From NCBI GenBank assembly GCA_013398295.1, contig VZSF01001072.1, positions 216,299-280,298 of the forward strand: DNA of 64,000 bases, given 5' to 3'. Below the pieces are notes generated by a model. That model was not told where the DNA came from. It worked only from the letters and a program-made list of their open reading frames with translations, and ran no database searches. Below, piece by piece: positions 36,701-50,574 of the stretch. Position numbers and translations under genes: made by a program. This DNA is from Chionis minor (taxonomy: Eukaryota; Chordata; Aves; Charadriiformes; Chionididae). Each line of letters begins with the position of its first letter. Positions within the stretch are counted from its first letter, which is position 1.

Positions 36701-38734
36701 TTAATCAAGACCAATATATCACTGCTGAATTCCTTAATTGTGGAAGTTTTTGTACGAGTAAGGCTATGAGTTCTGCACCTAGGAACACCAAGTGAGTTCT
36801 TCTGAGTATTTGTTTAGGAAGATAAATATTTTTTTCTCCTAAGGTTTCCTTTGTGAGATATTTTAAGGATACTGCACCCCATTACAAAGTAAAATTAATT
36901 TCAATAACATAATTCTTGTATGGATTCTTATAATTCAAGGGTAATATTGACAAACCCAAGAGAGAGCTACTGTTCATTTCAGAAGGGGCAGCATTTTGTT
37001 CTTGGGGTTTAGGTGTAAATTTAAAATATGTCATGAGAATTAGCACTCGTGAATAATCCAGATTTGACACATATTATTTTTGAGTTCTGTCAGTGCAAAA
37101 AAAGAATTGAATTAATCAAATTGTTGTTTGTTGCTCTAGAATAAAACAGAATACTGGAAAAAATTGTTTAAACTGAATTCCACAAGGATAATTCCAACAT
37201 AATGTTAAGAAAAATAATAAGAAACTATTAAAGAGGTTGAATCAAGAGTAAAAAAAAAGTAGAAGGGATAGCATAAGAGACTAAGAAAAAAAGCAAGAGA
37301 TAGTCTAACACTGTTTCAATTACAGCACTTGCACTACAACATTATTTCCACTTTGGTCATGAACCAAAAATTATTTTAAGACACAGTAACACTTAGCACT
37401 GTCATTCAAAGTGTTTAAGCACCTGGATTTGAGAGTGCAGCTAATGGACACATATGTATGTAGCTGGATTCTCAATGTATCCCCAAGGAACTGTATTAGA
37501 TGTAAGGAAAAAGACTCACAGAAGCATGTTTCCTGATCAGCAGGCTTCCAAAACCAGTCTGCTGGAAAAACTGGTTTAAGGAGACCCACTGTCATCACTG
37601 TTGTGTGTTTGCCATCGAGCACTGATGGCAACAAGTAACTTTCCTGGTGAAGTGTTGGGAGATGGAGCGGCTGCCCCATGACCAGTTAGGTAAGGGAATG
37701 GAAGTCACAGAGACAGCTGACCCAGAAGTATTCATGTTAGTTGATCTGAGTTGTTGCAACATCCCTTTTCAGTTTTGATTTCATAGTCAAACCTATTGTC
37801 TTGCTGGTTATACTTATCTTACATAAACTTTGCACCAAACCCTCAGTATTTTTTTTATTGTAAGTGATTATTTGAAAATAGCTGCTCAAATGATCTTCTG
37901 TATGGTACTTCCAGCCAGCAGGTATGAACAGTTTCAACAAAACTTCAAATTACTAATAAACCCTGGCTTTATTGCTTATTTTAATTTCTGTTTTATTTAT
38001 TCTATGTCAGTATTCCCTCGGCCTGTCTTCCAAACTGTATGACAGCCAGAGAAATGCTGAACTGAAAGCATATAAATGTGAAGAATTAAAGGTTTATGTC
38101 CCCACAGATCATGCACTTATTTTAGAAAATGTTAGAGTCGGCTCATGTTTGCGAATTTTGGCTGCTTGAAGAAGCTTAATGTGGACTGCAAGGGAAAGAG
38201 CCAGAGAGAAGGTGGAGATCAGTTTAGAAGTGCTCCAAGAAATGTCTCGACTGGGTACAACTCTTCACCACAGTCTCATAGGAACAAATGAACACTTTAT
38301 GAATAAAGTATTTTAATGAGCAGGCAGAAATCTGTAGTGTTAGATTAGTTTCATTAGTACTGAAAATTTCTTTATTAACTCAGGAGTGGATTGCATTTAA
38401 TGTCAAATGAGTGCCATTAGAGTCTCACTTTTTGTAGCAGACTCAAGAATAGTGATGTTATTTTCTGACGGTCAGTGCTGTAATATAAATGTTTTCTTTA
38501 TATGTGTGTTATTTAAACTATATCTGTTGAGCATAAAACTTGGTGGTGCGTGTAAGTTTTAAGAGTTGGCTTAATGTACTGTAGGTCTTATCGTGACCAT
38601 ATATTGTTACCCTGTTTAGTTGAGAGAATTAATTATTCCTGATACTATTTACCTCTCTAGTAAAAGGACAGACAACCTTTAAGCATATATGTAAAAATTT
38701 AGAGAAATAATTACTTCCATTTTATACTTTTCAG
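33736..38734. other. Long AT-rich unique region, no gene seen
   Basis: No nameable repeats except a short (AAT)n run at 36102-36118. Frames 36423-36644 (-), 37371-37679 (-, 102 codons) and 37830-38042 (+) have no recognisable motif. The segment 37480-37690 is of more even composition than its surroundings but I cannot assign it. Confidence 0.5.
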
Positions 38735-39080
38735 GACCCTGAGGGCACCACCAGCCCTGACTGTCCCTGCTCAGCCCCACACTGAGGCTACCCCCACCCT
38801 GCCCAGGGTGCAGGACCCTGTTTTAACCCAGCTGGGGGCTGTCAGTCACTGCCCCAGCCATTTTGCAGGGATGTTGGTCTCCAGCCCTGTCTAATGCACT
38901 GGTTTGTGCAGCCAGTCTTGTCTATATTTTCTGTGTGTACATGTCTATTGGTAATATGGATTCAGTCTCACTGCTGATAGGACCAAGGGAGATGGAAGTG
39001 CAGCAGCCTGGCTGCATGGGGCTGGAGGAGGAGAAACCCCATTGGCTTGAGCAATGAATGGCTCTGGCTCCAGTAGGCCT
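38735..39080. other. GC-richer block of unknown nature
   Basis: An abrupt change from AT-rich DNA to sequence rich in C and G (agggcaccaccagccctgac, then cccaccctgcccagggtgca), fading after about 39080. CpG dinucleotides are scarce, so it is not a CpG island. Frame 38863-39057 (+) has no recognisable domain. It could be an old repeat or retrocopy that I do not recognise. Confidence 0.5.
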
Positions 39081-41239
39081 GGAATGAGCAATCCCCCATC
39101 CTCAAAGACTGCTGTATTCATCTTCCCTTGACAGAGGTGACTCTGTAGCTTTATCCATACCACATTGTTGTTCTCCTCACTTCACATATGTGTTTAATTC
39201 CTGATTAGTTATATGTTGGTGCAAATGGCTGGAAATTCTATGTTTCGTTGACAAAAGTGCTCAGTGTTTGAAGTGGGTGCACTGCATGTCCTAATCCTTT
39301 ACCATGACCTAAGGAAGGTTTGGGTTCCGCCTGTGCTTTCTTGCTGGCTTTCTTGTAGCTATTTCTAGACTTCCCTGCAGCCCTGAGACTTTACACACTC
39401 TTCCAAGACATGACGTGTTTTAATGTTGAAATTTACCTTCTGCAGCATCCTACTGTAATACGTAATATTTGGGAAATCAAGAAAAATATCTTCGTTTCAG
39501 GGAACTCATCTTCCAGCCTTTCAAAATGCTTATTTATTTGGTATCTTGTGAGTATTTGCAAGTCCTAGACCTGGATTCACATTTCTGCCATCAGGCAGGA
39601 GATATTCCAGACTGTCTTTAGCTTCACTGGGGCCAATACTGTTGAATTTTTAAAAGCTGAATGTGGTGGGCTTTTTTGTATTGCATCAAGTGTGTAAGAC
39701 AGATTTTATAATCTTTCCCCATTACAAAAGATTACATGGGATCTTTGTAGGAAACCACCACTGCCTCTGGCTGGCAGCAGCCTTGAAATATCACCTGTCA
39801 GAACCCTAAGGATGATAGACCCTCAAGAAATCCAGGGATAGCCCTCAGTTTTCCTCAAACTCAGGGGAGAAAAATGGGGGCTGACTGATGCAGGAAAGGC
39901 ATTCCAACACCTCATATAAATGGCTTTTGTAGACTTTTGTTGACGTTTCTTTATGCAATGTGTCCCAGTCACAGGCCAGCACAGAGAGCAGTGATGAACA
40001 AGTTTCTCAACACGATGCAATGAAAGAGTTTCACTTAGATATCCAAATATGTGCTTGGAAATTTTGACCTTAGTTGCCAGTAATCTCAGTAGCATCCAAC
40101 TAACTTCCCTATACTTCACAAACAGAGTATTACTTCTTCTTAATAGCCTTCCAATTGCTTTACTTGCTACTCAAATTTATCTGGGAGTAGGTGAGATACA
40201 AGGTATTGTTTGAATCAATGCCAAGGGCTTACTTTCCTTGTAGAAATGTAGATGCTTCTGAGATATACCTCTTTCTGATCACAAGCTTTCTTAGACGTGT
40301 CTCAGGATAAATTCAGACCAAACACTGGTAGTCAGTGTAAGGGTTTCATGGCCAATATCCATTGCCTACTGGGCACCATGGAAGTATTCTAGTGGAAAGC
40401 ACTAACAGGCAAGGGATAGCTGGAGCAGAGTGGCGACACAGGTATCTGACTCCAAATACACTTTGAAGCCTTCACAGGACAAAAATGTGGTGGGCTCAAT
40501 GTCAGCAAGCGTTTGTGCTTTGCTATTGAAAAAAGTATAGGCAGTGACAAATGTAGTCACACTCATTTATATCAGGAATTCAATAAAGTGATTTTCAGTA
40601 TGATCACAGCCAGCAACTGGCAGTAACCATAGGTTACAAGGGCTTCTTTAAAATTAATTTCTGCTAAGCTTGTTTAAACAGAAATACATTTGCCTGTTAC
40701 AAATCTTACAAAACACAAATGACAAAGAAATAAAAGACTTTTTGCTGGTTTCCAGATGACTCTTGACTTCATTCTGTCTGGAAGGAAATTGGAATTCAGG
40801 TTTCAGGAACAGTTAGTTGCTAAATGTACTGGTACAAAAAGAGCTTTTCTGAGATGCCTTTCCTTCATAAGAGAGGTAAGGGATCTTCTACATTAAGTTA
40901 TCAGCTCCCTTGTTTTTTTTTTTATTTTAAAGTGTTTTAATTCCAGCCTAAATTCTGCAATGTTCTGGTTTAGTCTTTCCCTGATTTTGAAGATGTTAGA
41001 AATAATAAAAACTAGAATTCAGTTAAAAAAAAAAAAGTTAAGCAACAATGATTATACAATATAGTTATGATATTATATTCTTTTTCCTTTTCCCTTTCCT
41101 TTTTCTTTATTTCAATGCTGATGATAGCTTTGTATGTCTAGTGTGGTTCATTTGCAACTAGATGAGGCACTGTCAAATGATCCTGCTACAGTCATATAGA
41201 ACTAACACAATAAGCATCTGACCATTTTATCCTTTTTTT
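39081..41239. other. Unique DNA, no gene seen
   Basis: No assignable repeat. The frame 39823-40119 (-, 98 codons) has no recognisable motif. T-rich and A-rich homopolymers occur at 40912-40926, 41025-41036 and 41231-41244, the last directly at the start of the duplicated segment. Confidence 0.5.
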
Positions 41240-44200
41240 TTTTTCCCCACAATGGTCTATTGCTCTGCTTTTTAAATACCCAGAAACACATTTATTTGAT
41301 GACATTGCACAGTTACTGTCACAAAAGAAAACAGAAAAATGCATTAGAATCTATGCCTGCAAAGGTTATGTTAGGAATGTGTTGGAACAAGTCAACAGCT
41401 ATGATCAGAAAAAAAAGCATATTGCCAAATAATCAGTGTTCTTTTTATATTTTAAATTTCCTTTGATTTCCTGAATTTCACTGTTTCCTGACTTGTAATA
41501 AAAATGCGTAAACTTTTTGATTAGTTCATCGCAATGTGGAACCAAACAACTGGGTATGACAAAATTTAATTTTGCTGCAGAAGAGCCATTCCCTTGATGT
41601 TGTGGCTGGGATCACCCAGTCAAAGCCGGAGTAAAGGTTAGGAAATACATCACAGTCATTATGGCAGGAGGCATTTGATAACACCATGAATAACCTTACA
41701 TTTCCAGTGATTTGAAAACGGGAGGGAGGGAAGGAAAAGAAATTGAAACCGAGAGCTTGTTCAGAGCATGAAAGCTACTTTCAAGAAGCCCTTTTTTTCA
41801 CTTTTCTGCACCAATGCCTTTCAGTTATTAATTTTTTCTGCTTAATGAATACTGACTTTCTGGAGGAAAAGAGAAACAAATAAAAAGACTTTCCAAGATG
41901 AAATTTCCTTGATAGTTTGAGTTAAAAATAATTAAACTCTAAAACACAGCCTTCCTATATATACGAAGATAATGACATATAGGAACTGCTTTTGATTGCA
42001 CTAACAGTGAGGTAAACCAAATAATCATAACCATAAAAAATACTTTCCTTTGTTAAAAATAATACTTCTAATAATACAGGTTTTAAATACTACATTTGCA
42101 GCCCCAGTGAGAAAGCTAATGAGTTTTCACACTTAGGTGTTAGAAATATAGTCTTGCGTAAAACAAAACTTGAGTTACAGGACATAGCAACAGGCACAGG
42201 GTGGTTCTGCTGGCCAGAGAAAGGTAAGAATAACACCGTAGATTTACACAGAAATCACTGGTGGTCAGGTGAGTGATACAAGATCATTTGGACTGAAGAC
42301 TCAAAGATCAGATTTCATGCTAACCAAGTTGCTCCCTTTGATGTTATTGACCACAGACTTTTAATCACACTAGCCAAGTGACTAACCCCAAGTCTGATGA
42401 TATTTATATTGCTTAAAATCTGTGTTTTTAAATATATATTCTGCAAAATATATTTTCTTTGTAGCATAGATTAGTTAACCTTGGTTTAAGGATCAGGAGC
42501 CTTAGAGGGGAGATACTAAAGAAGAGATTTTGTTGTACTTTTTTGGTCACTTTAATTAGTTTTTCAACAAGAAATTTAGACTCAACATTGTGGTAACATA
42601 GATCTTTGTCTTTAATTATATCAAAGCTTAGAAATCTATCAGGTGGCCCTAAAAGACAAATACTGTTGCATAGGACTTGTTTCCCAAAGTAACAATTCTG
42701 CTTGTTTCTCTCTGAGTTACAAAAATAATATTACAGAGGAAATCATGAATAATGCAAGAAGTCTGGTTTAACACTAGAATTATTTCTGGCATTCAGTATC
42801 TGTGAATAGCATATTAATAGCATATACCAGTTTTTATGATTGAATGATAGGAATAATGAACTGGCACTGAGCCTTCATGATTCCTGGCCAAAATGGAATC
42901 TGTTCACTAAATCTAATAAATTTTATGTCTAAGATTAAGCAATTCACTGGTTTGGATTGCAGGCTAGAACACTGGCTTTTGCTTTATTCTCATTTGCTAT
43001 ATGAATTTACATGATTCTCATGACTGGTTATTGTGATGGCCAGAAGGAAGTAAAACATTCCTAATTTACCAACAACTATGCACCATGTAAATGTAAAATA
43101 CATGTAAGTCATAAAAATGATGTGACATTCAGAAACATGTGATAAATCCTGTAGCAGAAATAAAGCCATATTCTGACCTTTGCCATCCCCAGAACATGAT
43201 TTTTAGGCTCTGGTTTGGCAGGTAGTACTCAAGACTTTCAGAACTGGTTCAAGTTTCTCAGCAGTATAAATAACAAAAGAGATTACCAGGAGAGGACCCN
43301 TTTTTCCCCACAATGGTCTATTGCTCTGCTTTTTAAATACCCAGAAACACATTTATTTGATGACATTGCACAGTTACTGTCACAAAAGAAAACAGAAAAA
43401 TGCATTAGAATCTATGCCTGCAAAGGTTATGTTAGGAATGTGTTGGAACAAGTCAACAGCTATGATCAGAAAAAAAAGCATATTGCCAAATAATCAGTGT
43501 TCTTTTTATATTTTAAATTTCCTTTGATTTCCTGAATTTCACTGTTTCCTGACTTGTAATAAAAATGCGTAAACTTTTTGATTAGTTCATCGCAATGTGG
43601 AACCAAACAACTGGGTATGACAAAATTTAATTTTGCTGCAGAAGAGCCATTCCCTTGATGTTGTGGCTGGGATCACCCAGTCAAAGCCGGAGTAAAGGTT
43701 AGGAAATACATCACAGTCATTATGGCAGGAGGCATTTGATAACACCATGAATAACCTTACATTTCCAGTGATTTGAAAACGGGAGGGAGGGAAGGAAAAG
43801 AAATTGAAACCGAGAGCTTGTTCAGAGCATGAAAGCTACTTTCAAGAAGCCCTTTTTTTCACTTTTCTGCACCAATGCCTTTCAGTTATTAATTTTTTCT
43901 GCTTAATGAATACTGACTTTCTGGAGGAAAAGAGAAACAAATAAAAAGACTTTCCAAGATGAAATTTCCTTGATAGTTTGAGTTAAAAATAATTAAACTC
44001 TAAAACACAGCCTTCCTATATATACGAAGATAATGACATATAGGAACTGCTTTTGATTGCACTAACAGTGAGGTAAACCAAATAATCATAACCATAAAAA
44101 ATACTTTCCTTTGTTAAAAATAATACTTCTAATAATACAGGTTTTAAATACTACATTTGCAGCCCCAGTGAGAAAGCTAATGAGTTTTCACACTTAGGTG

Positions 44201-45360
44201 TTAGAAATATAGTCTTGCGTAAAACAAAACTTGAGTTACAGGACATAGCAACAGGCACAGGGTGGTTCTGCTGGCCAGAGAAAGGTAAGAATAACACTGT
44301 AGATTTACACAGAAATCACTGGTGGTCAGGTGAGTGATACAAGATCATTTGGACTGAAGACTCAAAGATCAGATTTCATGCTAACCAAGTTGCTCCCTTT
44401 GATGTTATTGACCACAGACTTTTAATCACACTAGCCAAGTGACTAACCCCAAGTCTGATGATATTTATATTGCTTAAAATCTGTGTTTTTAAATATATAT
44501 TCTGCAAAATATATTTTCTTTGTAGCATAGATTAGTTAACCTTGGTTTAAGGATCAGGAGCCTTAGAGGGGAGATACTAAAGAAGAGATTTTGTTGTACT
44601 TTTTTGGTCACTTTAATTAGTTTTTCAACAAGAAATTTAGACTCAACATTGTGGTAACATAGATCTTTGTCTTTAATTATATCAAAGCTTAGAAATCTAT
44701 CAGGTGGCCCTAAAAGACAAATACTGTTGCATAGGACTTGTTTCCCAAAGTAACAATTCTGCTTGTTTCTCTCTGAGTTACAAAAATAATATTACAGAGG
44801 AAATCATGAATAATGCAAGAAGTCTGGTTTAACACTAGAATTATTTCTGGCATTCAGTATCTGTGAATAGCATATTAATAGCATATACCAGTTTTTATGA
44901 TTGAATGATAGGAATAATGAACTGGCACTGAGCCTTCATGATTCCTGGCCAAAATGGAATCTGTTCACTAAATCTAATAAATTTTATGTCTAAGATTAAG
45001 CAATTCACTGGTTTGGATTGCAGGCTAGAACACTGGCTTTTGCTTTATTCTCATTTGCTATATGAATTTACATGATTCTCATGACTGGTTATTGTGATGG
45101 CCAGAAGGAAGTAAAACATTCCTAATTTACCAACAACTATGCACCATGTAAATGTAAAATACATGTAAGTCATAAAAATGATGTGACATTCAGAAACATG
45201 TGATAAATCCTGTAGCAGAAATAAAGCCATATTCTGACCTTTGCCATCCCCAGAACATGATTTTTAGGCTCTGGTTTGGCAGGTAGTACTCAAGACTTTC
45301 AGAACTGGTTCAAGTTTCTCAGCAGTATAAATAACAAAAGAGATTACCAGGAGAGGACCC
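41240..45360. repeat. Direct duplication of 2,060 bp around one N
   Basis: Copy one is 41240-43299, a single N stands at 43300, and copy two is 43301-45360; every aligned feature is offset by 2,061. The copies read the same throughout what I compared, with one clear substitution: C at 42237 against T at 44298. The first copy starts inside a T homopolymer, where assemblies often break. Near identity plus an N join indicates unmerged overlapping contigs or two haplotypes placed in series, not an old tandem duplication. The content is unique AT-rich DNA; the small frames in each copy (41260-41466 and 43321-43527) are the same sequence twice and show no recognisable domain. Confidence 0.95.
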
Positions 45361-47075
45361 CTGGAAAACAAGATTTGCTGTTGCTATTTTTCCATCACTC
45401 CACATATGTAACATCTTTCCTTGGCAGCAGTCAGCCTGGCTTTCCCTCCTGTGTAGTAGGAGGAGAAACAATCTCTGTTCTGCTGGTCAGTGCAGCCTGG
45501 TGCCCAGATTAACTCTTTCATTTGTCCAGATCTGAAAGCAGTTTGAGAAGGCCAACATTCCTTAAATCCATTAACAGAATCATGTGCATTTCTTTTTAAA
45601 ATCCTCTCTCAGCCATATATACTCAACAAAGCTGAAATGTGAGTCTGACTGGTAAAAACAGATGTATATGGAAATGAAGAGTCTGTTAAAAGGAGGTGTT
45701 TTATGACCCTGTAGTATTTTCTCATAGAAAACAGATGAATTACTAGTGAATTTTTGGAACTGAAGTTGAAGAATGTGGCAGATAGAGTTACCTAATAGTT
45801 TGGGGTTCCAAATGGCCACAGATGTCACTTAGCCTGAGACAACCTCTGCTCTAATTGCTCTTTTACAATCACAACTCAGTCCTGAAATAGGGTCCCAAAT
45901 GCAGAGCTAAATCTCTTTAAAATGTTGTACAGGTTCCTACTAAACTGTACAGCAAATACAAACATGAACAATGCAGATGAGTAGATGCAAAGTAGTAAGC
46001 TGTTCTTACATTTAATTTTGTATCTAAGTAAGGAGCAAACATCTCAGAAGAAATTATGGTTTTTAGGATTCTCATTACGGTTAAGATTTTTTAATATCAG
46101 AGATTATATCTGGATCTATATTAGGGTGAATTGTTGTATGCAGTCATTTTTGCCTGTGAAAGAAAGAAACAAAGACTGCAGCACTGTCAAACAGACCTGC
46201 CTTTAAAGAATTAGGAAAGCTAGAAAGAAAATTTTAAAACATTCAAATTATGCATGCAGTTTTTTACTTTCTGTAACTAATAGAAAGTAATTTTCTCATA
46301 TGTCCATCAATTGCAGTTTGTTTAGAACAGCGCAGAATTCAGTTCAAATAGTTATCCTCACCATCAATCACTGTAATTAACATTAGAAATAATATGATTG
46401 TATCCTAAAACTGAGAGCAAACTTACATATGCAGAGGGTGCCCTCAAGAAAGAAACAATAAGTTAACAGGAAAGAATTATTTAATGTTATAATTCTTATA
46501 GGGACACAGTGGTTAACAGTTAACTCTGTGAAGATGATGAGTCTCCACCACATGTCATATCAAATCTATAAATTAATTATTACTTGTTATGCTACTCTAC
46601 TCCTCAAGCCTAGTATAACTTTGGGGATATGCATGACTACTTCCCATCAAAGCAGTAATTCATGGGGTAGAACTGAGGAATTCAGCAGTGTAGCTAATTC
46701 ATTTATTCCAGTCCTTAAATATAAGCTGTATCTTACACCTCTCAGGTCTGTCACTGATCTCACCCCCAGCCAGTACTCTCCCAGGAAGCAATGCTGCAGT
46801 CTGAATTGAGTTTACTAAATGTCATGAAGTGAAACACTCGGCATTACTGTTGTTTGCCACAGTTCCCTGAAAAGGAACAAACAGTGATAATTTCTTCAGA
46901 GGTGTTATGTGGTTCCCATGCTAAGCAATATTGTTTATAAGAAGTATGTACAACTGGGCCAAGTGTGACATATGCTTTATAATCACCGTAAAGGGGAAGA
47001 TTCCTTTATGTGAAGGCAAACTGACTTCTTTCTGACCTTTCAAACCACAGCTGGTTTGAAACCACAGCAAACCAC
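45361..47075. other. Unique DNA, no gene seen
   Basis: No assignable repeat. Frames 45580-45828 (-), 45985-46206 (+) and 46528-46809 (+) lack recognisable domains. Confidence 0.5.
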
Positions 47076-47672
47076 ACCACCCTCAAAGTAAAGAAATTCC
47101 TCCTCATATTCAGATGCAATTCCCTATGTTCAAGTTTGTGTCCGTTACCTCTTGTTTTATCACTGGGCACCACTGAAAAAAGACTCGCCCCATCCTCCTA
47201 GCATGCTTCCTTTAAGTATTTATAAGCATCGACAGACTCCCCCCTCAGACATCTCCAAACTAAAAAGACCAAACTCCTTCAGCCTTTCCTCATAAGAAAG
47301 ATGCCCCAGCCCTTTGTAGCCCTTTGCTCTATCCCCTCCAGCAGTTCCCTGTCCTTCTTAAACTGGGGAGCCCAGAACTGGACACAGCACTCCAGATGCA
47401 GGCTCACCAAGGCAGAGTAGAGGGGTAGGATGACCTTTCTCAATCTGCTGGCCACACTCTTGATGCACCCCAGGATGCCATTGGCCTTTTCGGCCACAAG
47501 GGCACAAAGATAGCTCAGGGTCATCCTATTGTCCACCAGGACTCCCAGGTCCCTTTCCACAGAGCTGCTTTCCAGCAGGTGAGCCGCAAACCTGTACTGG
47601 TGCAGAGTTATTTCTCCCCAGGTGCAGGACCCTACACTTGCTTTTGTTGAGCTTCATTAGGTTTCTCTGCTT
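47076..47672 (-). mobile_element. CR1 fragment lacking both ends, minus strand
   Basis: Starts in the ORF2 C-terminal region (caccctcaaagtaaagaaattcc) without the usual tail and runs through the thumb. Frame 47279-47560 shows MERDLGVLVDNRMTLS, then ALVAEKANGILGCIK, then CCVQFWAPQFKKDRELLEG. It ends near 47672, just before the RT active site. The missing 3' tail is unusual for a LINE copy, since CR1 copies are usually truncated at the 5' end only. A later deletion probably removed it. Confidence 0.9.
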
Positions 47673-50574
47673 TTATTAGATAAATAACTGCTTTCAACCA
47701 TAACAAACTAGTCTTGTTAAGCACAGCTCTGGATTAAAATACTCCATGTTTTCTCCCAGCTATTCAGGGAAATCATGACTCTAAACAGAAAATGTCTCTG
47801 CTTCTCAGGCTTGTTCACTTGCTGCTTTTATTTCACTTTCTGCAGTTTAAGATGTTCTGTAGTAGTTACTGTAAACGTTAGAAATTTTTCTTTTTAAAAG
47901 TGTTTGGAAATCAGGCATTACGTAATTAAGTATACTTTTTACTTATGGGGAAAGCCAACAATGAACAACAGAAAAAAACGTCCAGCGTATCTCAACTTGA
48001 AGCGTATACTGCTGTGGACAGTTTCTCACAGCTGAAAGCACAAATTAGTAGAAACATTCATTCTTTGGTTTGAAGTTGAAGTAGTTTTTCCTGTCTCTTC
48101 TTTTGGGAAATAGGATGGAAACTGTAAAGTCTATGGGCTTTCCAGTGGACATTCATATCGCAAGCTAAATTCAATTTGCCTATGAGAGACTACAACCCCA
48201 CTCTTCAAAATGTGAATAGGAATCTTCTACACAAAGGACAGCTGCAAGTGCAGTACCTTGAAACTCATACCTGTAAAGTCCAGTTTAAAGGTCACTGTGT
48301 AGCCATCACTTACACATTTAAACACTTCAGAACTCAATTTTCATTTTCTGGTTTTCTCAAAGATTACAAGGCCACTCTAATATTAGATCCTTTTTTTCTC
48401 CTTCTAAGTCAGAGTTCTGTTCACTTTCTTCAATTGCTAATTGAAGCTGCAATTTTCCAGCTGCAATTGCTTTTTACAGATTTACTCTGGTCCATTTCAC
48501 CTTTTTTTTCCAGGGGGAAAAAATAATCCATCTAATCTGTTCTCCAACTCGAACTTAAGAATCCAAAAGCAAGCTTTTGCTATAAAATATGTTCAGCTTG
48601 CAGTGAATGTACTTCCCAAAAGGAGACATAGACTTCAGAGTCCTATGACTACCAGCAAACATCCTAATTTTAAACTTCATACATTTCTGTATACTCAAAA
48701 TGCTGAAGATCGATATTCGGCCATTAGTATTAAACTGCAAAAATTGCAGAATAACTATGTGCTATACAGATTAAATATGAGTCAATGGCCTTCATTTTTA
48801 TTATTACTATTTTAATTCTGTGAGAAAAACATCTATAGGTATCTATAGACATTCTATGCCACGATATCATTGCTGAGAATATTAAGGTACCTCTTTTCTA
48901 AACTGTGTAAGGTAAGTTTTCACAGCACATTCATCTCTCGATATTTTTGCAAGTATGTTTTAAGCTTATGATGCCATTTTCCAAAACGTTCACATAGGAG
49001 ATGTAAAACACTCTAGTATATCTGGTTGTTGTTACCAGCTGCTCTGTGTAAGAAAAGTAGAATTTTATTTAATACTTCCTCAGAGATGGCAAACAGATGG
49101 TTTAATGCACTCTTGAAATGTTTGTGTTTGAGATCCAATTATTTTTGTTTGGTTAACAGCCTGTTACTACCTTCAGTATAAAATGATGTAGCACTCTTAA
49201 TCTTAAGGCCATAGACTGTTTCAGGCTAACGTATAACCATTGTTATATAGCTTGTTTAAGATTTCCGTTTTTCCTGCCCAGTGCCTCTTACATCACAATT
49301 TAACTTTTTTTGTTTTACTATGTTAAACAGTTACAATTGCCGATATTTTCATCTTAATTTACCTTTTAGATGAGCTTCTCATTAACATTGACTTTATAAA
49401 CTAACCATTTTATCAAACTGCCCTTGAACATATTTCTTGACAGAGTTCAAGAGTTTCCTTGAGCGTTTTGTGTGACATCTTCTATGACATTTCCCCTTCA
49501 ATGTGAGTTTGGTCTTACACCTGAAGCATGGGTTGATGCTTGTTCTCCATTCACTGCTTTACAGAGAGCTCTGACAAGTAAGTTCTGGTGAGTGTTCTGT
49601 CAGCTGCATTGTTCGCAAGGCTGAGCCTGTGACATCCAGGCAGCTGCGCAAACTAGCAGCCTGCATGACACATGCTGGTATAGCAAGTGTTGGTGACATA
49701 GGGAATAGTATGTAAGAGTTCGTATCAGGGAAGAATGAAGGGGCTCAAGTTTGACCGCTTCTTTGAAAAATGCTTTTAATAGTAACCAAAAGTTTCTGGT
49801 CCATAAAGTCAATGACAATATATTTCTGAGTATGTTTGAGTTTTCTTTGCCAAAAGAGTAAGGAAATTTCCTCATTCCATAGTTTTTGCCTTTATAAAGC
49901 CACCTTATTGAGTCTATGAAGTTTCATTTAGATAAGAATTTTTGCATTTCTTTTCATGTAATGCATGGGTGCATAGAATTAAAAATTCAGAATTATATTC
50001 CTAACATTATTAATAAGTTAGTTATATGCCAAGACTACACAAATAAAAAAGCACATAGGCTATATTTGAATATTTTTAAGGCTTCTCAACATAGCTAACA
50101 ATGCAGCAAATACTTTCTTCTTTCAGTCATGACTCTTCAGTAAGGTCCCATTTAATGTGACCTGTGGCAACAAGGTTTTTACCAACTGTTGTGTACTTTT
50201 GGGACCCTCACATCTCAGCAGAATTTAGATTAACCAAAGAGGAATGATGAAGCCTGATAGAGAAATGAAACAGTTTGTACATTGGGATATGGAAGGTTCA
50301 AGTGGCATTAGACCCACTGTCTTCTATCATAGCATAGAGATCTACAGCAAGGGAATGATAGTGAAGGATGCAGCTCATGAACCAAGCTGTTGTTGAGGCA
50401 TGTGGTCTGCCTTCTTCACTGTTGGAGGTTTTGATGAACTAAAACTTGGTTTTAGAGGAGCACTGCAGTAAAGAGTGAACGAACCCAAGTTATATCAAGC
50501 TGGATTTTTTTCTTTGTCTCAGTTGACCCAAAGAGTTAGAAACAAAAGATACTCTGTTCAAATTAAGTTTTCTA
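47673..50574. other. Unique DNA, no gene seen
   Basis: No assignable repeat. Overlapping frames 48176-48526 (+, 116 codons) and 48441-48815 (+, 124 codons) are long for AT-rich DNA but contain no recognisable motif, and each overlaps the other in a different frame, so at most one could be real. Confidence 0.5.

Noticed and set aside
41260..43527. A repeated small protein (68 codons) present twice
   Set aside because: The two copies are the same sequence in a probable assembly duplication, so repetition is not evidence of a gene family.
48176..48815. Two overlapping plus-strand frames of 116 and 124 codons
   Set aside because: They overlap in different frames, neither has a recognisable motif, and composition matches the surroundings.
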